From assembly GCA_937893815.1 (NCBI GenBank), contig CALCSH010000445.1:1-18315 (forward strand): 18,315 nucleotides of DNA, given 5' to 3'. A program made the position numbers and the translations under genes. How positions within the stretch are numbered: position 1 is the stretch's first letter; each line of letters opens with the position of its first letter. The notes below the pieces were generated by a model. The model was not told where the DNA came from and made no database searches. It saw only the letters and a program-made list of their open reading frames with translations. Below are positions 12,160-18,315 of this stretch, in pieces. This stretch comes from an uncultured Anaerolineae bacterium (GTDB lineage: Bacteria > Chloroflexota > Anaerolineae > Anaerolineales > UBA11858).

Positions 12160-13944
12160 CTAGGCGTAACGGTTGCGGAAACGGGCACTTCCGATGACGA
12201 AGAAAACAGCCGCCCAAATTAGCAGGGCCAGGATATTGGGTAGGATACTTGTCAGGTCGTTGCCGGTCATCAGGCTTTGCAGGCCATCCACAGCCCAGCC
12301 CTGGGGCGTACACAGGGAAATGATCTTGATGAAGGCAGGTGGGTTAGGCATGCCCAGTACGAAGATTGGCATCATGCCCGCCATGCCGGTGAGGGTTACC
12401 AGACCGCCGAGCATGAACCCGGCCTGACGCTCGCTTTTCATCCACGAGATCAGGAAAACGCCAAAGGCCGATGCAGCCAGCGTAATCCCCGCACACAGCA
12501 GGATCACGGCGAGTAGATCACCCCATTGAATATGAAAAATTAGATATCCGGAGAGCAATAAAACCGTGAACTGCACGGCAATTGTCAGGAGCGTGGCGAG
12601 AAATTTGCCGCCCAGGATGGTAGTCGTAGGGGTTGGGGTGACGAACAGACGTTGCAGCGTGCCGCGTTCTTCTTCGCGCAGAATCGACTGGATGGTACTT
12701 GGGCCGGTGAAGAAAACATAGAAAATTGTCATACCGGCCATGATCATGGCAATGATGCTGATGGATTGTGTTTTGGTGGCCTCTGCACCTTGCGGGGCGC
12801 GGAATTCGAGATAGGCGTCGAGATTGTTGGTATCCGTGGTTTTGCTGGCGGCAGTGCTCTCGAAATACTGCCCAATTAACGCCTGGATTTGCGCTTCATC
12901 CACCCTGCCATTAGCTCGTGCGGATTGCTCGATGGCAACGCCCATGCTAATTTTGGAGGCAGAGAAATTATCCAGCATTTGGCTGACAACCCCGCGGATG
13001 ATTGCCGGGCCAACCGTCAACGCTGGATCCTGATAAATTTCGATGGTCGCGCTACCGCTGGTAGCCAGGTAGGTATCCGTTAGATCGGTGGGCAAGATGA
13101 TAGCCAGGTCGGCTTCTTGAGCATCCACCGCGGCGCGGGCGGCTTCGGGGTCGTCCAGGCGGGTGATTTGCAGCAGATCGGCAAAATTCTCAGATTCCAG
13201 CAATTCGGTCAGCAGGCCGCCCATCGACGAGACCGAACTGCCTTCTGGCGCCCCCATTTCAGCAAACGTCCCAAAGTTGCCGCGATCCTGATTAACCAGA
13301 ATCACCTGCGTAATCGGCAGTACGAAGGCTTCATCTTCCGCATTGGAATTGCCAAACATCAGCGAGAACATGGCCGTCATCAACAAGGGCACACCGAACA
13401 TGAACAAAATTGCAATCTTGCTGCGAAAGGATTGGGTCATGTCTTTGAGGGCGATATCGAGTATTTTTTTCATGCGAATCTCCTTATGTCTGGAGACGGA
13501 AGACCGGAGACCGATGACGGGCATACCCCCTGTCTCCCGTCCTTCGTCTTCTGTCTTCCGTCCGTTCAGTCTCTCAACGCCCTGCCTGTCAGCATCCACC
13601 GCGGCGCGGGCGGCTTCGGGGTCGTCCAGGCGGGTGATTTGCAGCAGATCGGCAAAATTCTCAGATTCCAGCAATTCGGTCAGCAGGCCGCCCATCGACG
13701 AGACCGAACTGCCTTCTGGCGCCCCCATTTCAGCAAACGTCCCAAAGTTGCCGCGATCCTGATTAACCAGAATCACCTGCGTAATCGGCAGTACGAAGGC
13801 TTCATCTTCCGCATTGGAATTGCCAAACATCAGCGAGAACATGGCCGTCATCAACAAGGGCACACCGAACATGAACAAAATTGCAATCTTGCTGCGAAAG
13901 GATTGGGTCATGTCTTTGAGGGCGATATCGAGTATTTTTTTCAT
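12160..13944 (-). CDS. ABC-2 type transporter permease with duplicated N-terminus (tandem repeat fusion)
   Basis: The normal gene is 12160-13473 (437 residues, ATG 13473 with AAGGAG 6 nt upstream): an N-terminal helix (AILFMFGVPLLMTAMFSLMF), an extracytoplasmic domain and C-terminal helices with ILREEERGTLQRLFVTPTPT. An exact 471-bp tandem duplication adds a second copy of the start region upstream. From ATG 13944, with the same ribosome site, translation runs through residues 1-118, then a 39-residue linker made from the ATPase gene's end and the 5' leader (starting DRQGVERLNG), and into the full permease. The fusion has 594 residues and two N-terminal helices. Since both starts keep identical ribosome sites, cells may make both 594- and 437-residue forms. 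The frame is open up to 13995. Confidence 0.85.
   Translation of the reverse strand: MKKILDIALKDMTQSFRSKIAILFMFGVPLLMTAMFSLMFGNSNAEDEAFVLPITQVILVNQDRGNFGTFAEMGAPEGSSVSSMGGLLTELLESENFADLLQITRLDDPEAARAAVDADRQGVERLNGRKTEDEGRETGGMPVIGLRSSVSRHKEIRMKKILDIALKDMTQSFRSKIAILFMFGVPLLMTAMFSLMFGNSNAEDEAFVLPITQVILVNQDRGNFGTFAEMGAPEGSSVSSMGGLLTELLESENFADLLQITRLDDPEAARAAVDAQEADLAIILPTDLTDTYLATSGSATIEIYQDPALTVGPAIIRGVVSQMLDNFSASKISMGVAIEQSARANGRVDEAQIQALIGQYFESTAASKTTDTNNLDAYLEFRAPQGAEATKTQSISIIAMIMAGMTIFYVFFTGPSTIQSILREEERGTLQRLFVTPTPTTTILGGKFLATLLTIAVQFTVLLLSGYLIFHIQWGDLLAVILLCAGITLAASAFGVFLISWMKSERQAGFMLGGLVTLTGMAGMMPIFVLGMPNPPAFIKIISLCTPQGWAVDGLQSLMTGNDLTSILPNILALLIWAAVFFVIGSARFRNRYA
13492..13568. repeat. 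Heptad quasi-palindromic repeat (GGAGACG type), copy A
   Basis: Eleven exact 7-nt units: GGAGACG (13492), GAAGACC, GGAGACC, GATGACG, then the switch GGCATAC/CCCCTGT (13520-13533), then CTCCCGT, CCTTCGT, CTTCTGT, CTTCCGT and CCGTTCA. The second half is an approximate reverse complement of the first. It sat between the ATPase and permease genes; in this copy it is translated as part of the fusion linker. Confidence 0.85.
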
Positions 13945-13962
13945 GCGAATCTCCTTATGTCT

Positions 13963-14039
13963 GGAGACGGAAGACCGGAGACCGATGACGGGCATACCCC
14001 CTGTCTCCCGTCCTTCGTCTTCTGTCTTCCGTCCGTTCA
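13963..14039. repeat. Heptad quasi-palindromic repeat (GGAGACG type), copy B
   Basis: Identical to copy A, 471 bp further right. Its last unit CCGTTCA holds the stop codon of the ATPase gene (TCA at 14037-14039, TGA on the minus strand), so the element begins exactly at that stop. Confidence 0.85.
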
Positions 14040-14984
14040 GTCTCTCAACGCCCTGCCTGTCAGATGCAAAAACACGGTCTCCAGGTTGGGTTCCTGAATT
14101 TCTACGGAGGTGATGCGCACATTGGCTTTGGCCGCCGATTCAAACAACAAGGGCAGTACGGTGTTGGAGTCGTCCACCAACAGGTGTAGCTGCCCATTTT
14201 CGGGGGCGATATTCTCCACCCCGGGGAGGCGTTGCCAAATATCCATGATATGAGCAGCTTCAGTGTTGATCGACAATTCGATGCGATCCAACTCGCCAAC
14301 GATGTGTACCAACTCGTCATGCGTGCCGCTGGCGATAATCTCGCCGTGATCCATAATGGCAATATGATCCGAAAGCTCCTGGGCTTCTTCCATGTAGTGG
14401 GTGGTGTAGAGCACGGTCATGCCCTGGCGGTTGAGTTCCATCACCGATTCGAGAATATTGCGGCGGCTTTGGGGATCAATGCCCACAGTCGGCTCGTCCA
14501 TGATGACGATCTCGGGTTTGTGCAGCAAGGCAATCCCAATATTCAAGCGGCGCTTCATCCCGCCAGAGAACTTTTCCACATGGCTTTTCTGCCGATCTGT
14601 CAGGCCGACAATATCAAGGATTTCGTCCACGCGTTGCTTGAGCGCCGTGCCGCGCAGGTCGTACATCTTGCCCCAAAAGAGCAGATTTTCGCGCGCCGAT
14701 AGATCACCGTAAAGAGCAATTTCTTGGGGGACAACGCCGATGAGGGCTTTAGCGGCCTGCGGATTTTTTGTGATGGAATTCCCCAGGATCGTCGCGTCGC
14801 CTCGGGTAGGTTTGAGCAACCCGGAGATCATCGAGATCGTGGTGCTCTTACCGGCCCCGTTAGGGCCTAACAGGCTGAAGACTTCTCCTTGGTGGATTTC
14901 GAGATTAACCCCCTTGACGGCATAGACTTCGCCGAAATCCTTATGTAAATTCTGAGTTTGAATAGCGGGGTTTGTTTCAGACAT
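14037..14984 (-). CDS. ABC transporter ATP-binding protein of an ABC-2 exporter (DrrA/LnrL type)
   Basis: The 315-residue ATPase shows Walker A GPNGAGKST (about 40-48), Q-loop VVPQE, signature FSGGMKRRLN (about 139-148), Walker B IVIMDEPTVGID and H-loop His196 (YTTHYM). A C-terminal extension (about 215-315) is typical of drug-exporter ATPases such as DrrA and LnrL. ATG 14984 gives a 5-nt gap to AAGGAG, better than the adjacent ATG at 14987 (2 nt). The stop codon is the first codon of the heptad repeat. It leads an operon with two permeases and diverges from a two-component system, which suggests that system controls it. Confidence 0.93.
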   Translation of the reverse strand: MSETNPAIQTQNLHKDFGEVYAVKGVNLEIHQGEVFSLLGPNGAGKSTTISMISGLLKPTRGDATILGNSITKNPQAAKALIGVVPQEIALYGDLSARENLLFWGKMYDLRGTALKQRVDEILDIVGLTDRQKSHVEKFSGGMKRRLNIGIALLHKPEIVIMDEPTVGIDPQSRRNILESVMELNRQGMTVLYTTHYMEEAQELSDHIAIMDHGEIIASGTHDELVHIVGELDRIELSINTEAAHIMDIWQRLPGVENIAPENGQLHLLVDDSNTVLPLLFESAAKANVRITSVEIQEPNLETVFLHLTGRALRD

Positions 14985-15118
14985 CATTACTCCTTTTTTG
15001 AATCCTGGCAGCTAATTTGATCTACGTTTGAATTCGGTTCTTGTTTCATCGTGAATAGTGTAGCCAGTTGGATGCGAGCTGTCGATTGGTAATTTGGGCT
15101 TGATCATCCTGTATTTTC

Positions 15119-15167
15119 GTACAATGTACCTCTGTACAATGGAAAATAGCTTCAAGAAGAGTACAAT
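15119..15167. promoter_or_regulatory. Three GTACAAT repeats in the exporter/two-component divergent region
   Basis: GTACAAT occurs at 15119-15125, 15134-15140 and 15161-15167; the first is part of the inverted repeat GTAC-AAT-GTAC (15119-15129). The last contains TACAAT exactly 6 nt before the kinase ATG (15174), which would fit a leaderless -10 box. The sites are candidates for binding by the response regulator encoded at 16426. No other signal was found in the 186-bp gap 14988-15173. Confidence 0.45.
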
Positions 15168-15173
15168 AAATGT

Positions 15174-16433
15174 ATGAACCAAATATCATCTTGTTGGCGC
15201 AAAAGAATTCAGCAATTTTTCTTCCCCCTGCCTGAAGGTCCCTCGGAAAGCTACATCGAGTTGAGACCCATGCTTGTCATGGTAACGCTGGTGATGATTG
15301 GCCTGTATATCATGAATGTTATGGTTTCAATGCTGGTGAATGATCCGCTGCGTTTGACGGCATTTACAGTGTTATTTTTTATTCACTTAATGCTTTATTG
15401 GATGATCTTAAATTTTATTCAATCTGAACAGCGCACACTGGGTTATTTATTGGCTCAGGGGATGCTCGCATTTGTGATTGTTTTGATCAGCGGAAATGTC
15501 TATTTAGCGATTGGTCTATTTTCTGCTGTCAGTGGCACAGCAGTCGGGATGTTGGGGCGAAACCGTCTGGCGTTTGCGGGTGTGGTTCTATATATTTTCC
15601 TGGCGACTGGTAGTGTTCTCCTGCTGAGTGATTTTGGGACATTTCGCGATTTATTGCCTGTATTATTAGGGGCGGTCGCATTTTCGGCGTTTTTCGCTTA
15701 TTTGTTTCACCGGCAGGCGGAAGCCAGCGACCGGGCGCAAGGCTTATTACAAAATTTGGAAGACGCTCACAAACAACTTGCTGAGTATGCTCTTGAAGTC
15801 GAAAATCTCACTTTGACCACGGAGCGCCAACGCATGGCCCGTGAGTTGCACGATACGCTGGCGCAGGGGTTAGCGGGGCTAATCCTGCAGTTGGAAGCAG
15901 CCGACTCGCATTTGGGGAGTGGTCATTCTCAACGAGCGCAGGCCATTGTCCAACAGGCTATGGTGCGGGCGCGCACGACATTGGCTGATGCTCGCAGTGC
16001 AATCGATGATTTGCGCACTTCTCAATCCTCAATTGACATCAATACGGCAATTCGTGAGGAAACCAAACGCTTCACTGCAATTACGAATATCGATTGCAAG
16101 CTGGAACTCCATGCGCCGCGGGGAATTCCGGCTCAAATCGCTGAAGTCGCTCGCAGAGCGATTTCGGAAGGTTTATTAAATATCGCCAAACATGCGCAGG
16201 CCAGCCAGGTTTCGGTTGGACTGGTTTGTGAATCGCAATTGATGCAGATCGAGATTAGTGATAATGGGGTTGGATTCAATCCGGGAGATGCCATTAGCCG
16301 TTCGGGGCATTACGGCTTGTTGGGGATGCGCGAACGGGCGCGAATTTTGGGAGGCGTTCTGAGCATTGAGAGCGCCCTGGCCCAGGGGACAACCCTGCGA
16401 CTCACATTACCCCTAAGGCCTGCCGATGACTGA
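15174..16433 (+). CDS. NarL-family membrane sensor histidine kinase (HisKA_3 type)
   Basis: The 419-residue protein has about five or six membrane helices (about 33-178) with very short loops and so no large external sensor, as in intramembrane-sensing kinases. A coiled linker (about 181-215) follows, then the HisKA_3 box RQRMARELHDTLAQGLAGL with phospho-acceptor His226, and the HATPase domain with N-box LLNIAKHAQASQV, DNGVGFNPG and the GLLGMRERARILGG lid. It resembles DesK, LiaS and LnrJ. The stop overlaps the regulator's start (ATGACTGA), so the two are translationally coupled. No ribosome site precedes the ATG. The divergent ABC exporter suggests that it senses a membrane-active compound; this is inference. 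Confidence 0.93.
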   Translation: MNQISSCWRKRIQQFFFPLPEGPSESYIELRPMLVMVTLVMIGLYIMNVMVSMLVNDPLRLTAFTVLFFIHLMLYWMILNFIQSEQRTLGYLLAQGMLAFVIVLISGNVYLAIGLFSAVSGTAVGMLGRNRLAFAGVVLYIFLATGSVLLLSDFGTFRDLLPVLLGAVAFSAFFAYLFHRQAEASDRAQGLLQNLEDAHKQLAEYALEVENLTLTTERQRMARELHDTLAQGLAGLILQLEAADSHLGSGHSQRAQAIVQQAMVRARTTLADARSAIDDLRTSQSSIDINTAIREETKRFTAITNIDCKLELHAPRGIPAQIAEVARRAISEGLLNIAKHAQASQVSVGLVCESQLMQIEISDNGVGFNPGDAISRSGHYGLLGMRERARILGGVLSIESALAQGTTLRLTLPLRPADD

Positions 16434-17082
16434 AGCCATCCGCATTTTAATTGTCGACGACCACTTGATTGTGCGTGAGGGCCTGCGGCTGATTCTGGAA
16501 ACCGAAGACGGCTTCGAGTTGGTTGGTGAGGCCAGTGATGGCGCCCAGGCCGTAGATTTGGCCGCCGAACTGCACCCCGATGTGATTCTGATGGATTTGC
16601 GTATGCCCCGCATGGATGGCCTGACCGCCATCGAAATTCTCCAGCGCCAGCATCCGCAAATTGCCATCGTCATTCTGACGACTTTCAAAGAAGATGACCT
16701 GATGCGCCGCGGGTTGAAAGCCGGGGCGCGTGGTTATTTGCTCAAAGACACCGACCGCAAAACGCTCTTCAACACCATCCGGGCGGCGGCGCGTGGCGAA
16801 ACCTTGCTGCAACCAGAAATTTTGGAACAATTGCTTTCTCCACCCAAATTTTCCGCGCAGCCGCAACAATCCATTGCGGATACTGCCGACCTGACCGACC
16901 GCGAGCTGGAAGTGCTCACAGCCGTGGCGGGAGGTGCTCGCAGCAAGGAAATCGCCTATGCTCTGGGAATCACCGAGCGCACTGTGAAGGCACACCTTTC
17001 GAATATTTATAGAAAATTGGGAGTTGATTCGCGTGCCGCCGCCGTTTCTGAAGCTATGCAGCGCGGCATCTTGGGGGTATAG
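16426..17082 (+). CDS. NarL/LuxR-family response regulator
   Basis: The 218-residue regulator has a receiver domain (about 5-120) with acidic pair Asp11-Asp12, phospho-acceptor Asp57 (VILMDLRMP), the switch Thr in ILTTF and Lys in YLLKD. A linker follows, then a LuxR-type helix-turn-helix (LTDRELEVLTAVAGGARSKE... TERTVKAHLSNIYRKLGV). It is the partner of the kinase just upstream, with an 8-nt overlap. Its likely targets are the divergent exporter and its own promoter, through the GTACAAT sites. It converges with dtd with a single base between the stop codons. Confidence 0.95.
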   Translation: MTEAIRILIVDDHLIVREGLRLILETEDGFELVGEASDGAQAVDLAAELHPDVILMDLRMPRMDGLTAIEILQRQHPQIAIVILTTFKEDDLMRRGLKAGARGYLLKDTDRKTLFNTIRAAARGETLLQPEILEQLLSPPKFSAQPQQSIADTADLTDRELEVLTAVAGGARSKEIAYALGITERTVKAHLSNIYRKLGVDSRAAAVSEAMQRGILGV

Positions 17083-17083
17083 C

Positions 17084-17521
17084 TTATTTTTCCATCCAGA
17101 TTGTCACGGGGCCGTCGTTGTGAATTTCGACCAACATGTGAGCGCCGAATTCCCCGGTTTTAGTAGGAACCCCCTCGGCAGCGAGCCGCTCGACGAAGCG
17201 CGCCACCAACGGGTACGCGTCTTCGGGACGGGCTGCATCTGTGAAGGATGGTCTGCGCCCTTTGCGAGTATCCGCATAGAGCGTAAACTGAGAGATCACT
17301 AACGCCTCCCCACCCACTTCCAGGATCGAGCGATTCAGCTTTCCATCTGCATCTTCGAAGATGCGCAAATTTGCAATTTTCTGGGTGAGATAGTGAATTT
17401 GTTCGTCCCCATCGTCAGGACTGATGCCCAACAAGAGCACCAGCCCTGATTTGATTTCAGCAATCACGCGCCCCTCAACAGACACCCGGCTGCAATTGAC
17501 GCGCTGCAATAAAACGCGCAT
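17084..17521 (-). CDS. dtd: D-aminoacyl-tRNA deacylase
   Basis: DTD hydrolyses D-amino acids (and Gly) from mischarged tRNAs in the cytoplasm. The 145-residue length is standard. The active-site motifs are present: SQFTLYAD (77-84) and the Gly-cisPro motif NDGPVT (135-140) near the C-terminus, with TGEFGAHM before it, matching E. coli TGRFGADM...NDGPVTFW. AGGA lies 7 nt before the ATG. It may be cotranscribed with the LLH-like gene upstream on the same strand (60-nt gap), though a repeat with a small hairpin and T-run lies between them. Confidence 0.96.
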   Translation of the reverse strand: MRVLLQRVNCSRVSVEGRVIAEIKSGLVLLLGISPDDGDEQIHYLTQKIANLRIFEDADGKLNRSILEVGGEALVISQFTLYADTRKGRRPSFTDAARPEDAYPLVARFVERLAAEGVPTKTGEFGAHMLVEIHNDGPVTIWMEK

Positions 17522-17561
17522 GGTCAGTTCCTAATCCGGACGAGCCGGAACCAAAAAATTT

Positions 17562-17596
17562 CACTGAATACCGGGTATTGATTACTGATTACTGCC
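17562..17596. repeat. Heptad repeat over the stop codon of the LLH-like gene
   Basis: 7-nt units CACTGAA (17562), TACCGGG, TATTGAT, TACTGAT and TACTGCC (17590) are in exact phase, with AATACC-G-GGTATT (17567-17579) at the strand switch. It supplies the last residues (GSNQ) and stop codon of the gene ending at 17582. On the minus strand six Ts (17553-17558) follow the small hairpin, so it could also weaken transcription into dtd. Confidence 0.7.
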
Positions 17597-18220
17597 CGTG
17601 GCTTTCCACTCTAGCGCTTTGAGCTTGAGTTTCATAATTTGCGCTTCTATCATCCCATCGATCAGGCTGGGGTTAACTTTTATGCCATGCTCGCTAAGAT
17701 ATTTGGCGGCCATATCGACGGCATAAGCCTTTTTGGAGAGTGCCGCACCGGTGGCGACATCGATGGCGGTTTTCTTGGCGCCACTTTGTTCCGCTGCCAG
17801 TACCGCAGATTCAATGGCTTTGTCGATCAGCGCGCTGCGAGCTTCCGGGGTATTAACTGGAGGCGCATAGTTTGAAAACTGTCTATTGACTTCGGACTCG
17901 ATCAACGTGGCAATTTCTTCCACATCAATCTCGACGCCTGCTCGATCAAGATACCGTTGCACGGCGTCAATGGCGTAGTTTTTCTTTTCGCCGCCGCTCT
18001 TGAGCAGGCCCGAAAAACCCGCCTGTTCAGCCGCACCGACGGCCATTTTGATGCCCTTCTCGATCATTTCGAGCTGTTCTTTGGAGAGATTTTGTTTAAT
18101 CTCTGCGCTTTTTGTGCGCATCCATTGAAAAGCACCGGCTACCACGATGGGTATGGCAATAATTAAAAGAGCCTGTGCCAAAAGGGTTAAAAAATTGGTG
18201 AAAGCATTTCCTGCATCCAT
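17582..18220 (-). CDS. LLH-holin-like membrane protein with duplicated soluble domain
   Basis: The 212-residue protein has one N-terminal membrane helix (about 12-34) and two related soluble units. Unit 1 (about 56-110) reads GIKMAVGAAEQAG...KKNYAIDAVQRYLDRAGVEID, and unit 2 (about 135-195) reads AIESAVLAAEQSG...KKAYAVDMAAKYLSEHGIKVN. This pattern (membrane helix, AVxAAEQ, KK.YA, IEAxV-like end) is that of the phage holin LL-H family, which normally has one such unit in about 100-140 residues. No phage genes are nearby, so a chromosomal role is possible. GGAGG lies 7 nt before the ATG. Family assignment is from pattern only. Confidence 0.65.
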   Translation of the reverse strand: MDAGNAFTNFLTLLAQALLIIAIPIVVAGAFQWMRTKSAEIKQNLSKEQLEMIEKGIKMAVGAAEQAGFSGLLKSGGEKKNYAIDAVQRYLDRAGVEIDVEEIATLIESEVNRQFSNYAPPVNTPEARSALIDKAIESAVLAAEQSGAKKTAIDVATGAALSKKAYAVDMAAKYLSEHGIKVNPSLIDGMIEAQIMKLKLKALEWKATGSNQ

Positions 18221-18315
18221 TTTGTTCCTCCGTTTGTCTAAATCTTCTTTGGCTAAGAGTTAAGGCTCTTTGAGACTTTGCGTGGAGGTTCCCAGATTTG
18301 GGGGTGTGGCGGGTG

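Larger units (their letters stand above)
13120..14063. repeat. Exact 471-bp tandem duplication
   Basis: Bases 13120-13592 equal bases 13591-14063 with no difference seen by eye, so the unit is 471 bp (3 x 157) and the junctions share the dinucleotide AG. Each unit contains the last 27 bp or so of the ATPase gene, the intergenic heptad repeat, the ribosome site and the first 118 codons of the permease. Identity this high means a very recent event, or an assembly artefact. Confidence 0.95.

Noticed and set aside
13117..14097. Long plus-strand open frame of 326 codons with a repeated protein sequence
   Set aside because: It is antisense to the permease and ATPase genes and is long only because the 471-bp duplication keeps frame on both strands; it has no ribosome site or recognisable domain.
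18221..18315. Further gene or promoter at the right edge
   Set aside because: These 95 bp hold the LLH-like gene's leader and a weak 5-bp hairpin; no coding frame or clear promoter could be supported.

Overview
This 18.3 kb window looks like chromosome from a mesophilic bacterium, most likely a member of the Chloroflexota (Anaerolineae-like). That is an inference from the gene types, the small Cys-rich membrane protein and the many short interspersed repeats; no rRNA or other marker gene is present. About 17 genes fill nearly all of the DNA and no tRNA, phage or transposase gene is visible.

Left part (1-5.3 kb): the 3' part of a HerA-like ATPase cut by the window edge; a three-gene plus-strand operon (cyclic-nucleotide-binding-like protein, NifU-type Fe-S scaffold domain, small membrane protein) ending at a hairpin it shares with a convergent ferritin gene; then, on the minus strand, ferritin, a gamma-glutamyltransferase-like hydrolase with two repeat-derived insertions, and a small GTG-started membrane protein.

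Middle (5.3-10.9 kb): selD, encoding selenophosphate synthetase, reads through an in-frame UGA (6327-6325) at the catalytic Cys position. The gene therefore runs from 6399 rather than from 6231, and a hairpin fitting the bacterial SECIS rules lies just after the UGA. Upstream on the same strand is an SPFH/band-7 protein. Diverging from it is a plus-strand cluster: a PyrK-like Fe-S/flavin subunit, a membrane-anchored CAP-domain protein, a LmbE/PIG-L deacetylase and a dihydroorotate dehydrogenase-like protein that lacks the family's catalytic motif.

Right part (10.9-18.2 kb): an ABC-2 exporter (one ATPase, two permeases) on the minus strand, diverging from a NarL-type histidine kinase and response regulator, an arrangement that recalls LnrJK/LnrLMN drug-resistance modules. 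The first permease gene carries an exact 471-bp tandem duplication, a multiple of three, which fuses a second N-terminus in frame. After this come dtd (D-aminoacyl-tRNA deacylase) and an LLH-holin-like membrane protein whose soluble domain is duplicated.

The most unusual signal is a set of short elements scattered through the window and built from degenerate 7-nt units. Most switch strand in the middle, so they are quasi-palindromes. They lie at or over stop codons of four genes and are inserted in frame inside two others. They differ in sequence (GGTTGAA-type, GGAGACG-type, CCCCTCT-type, AATTACC-type) but share the heptad design, which suggests one process producing many sequence families.
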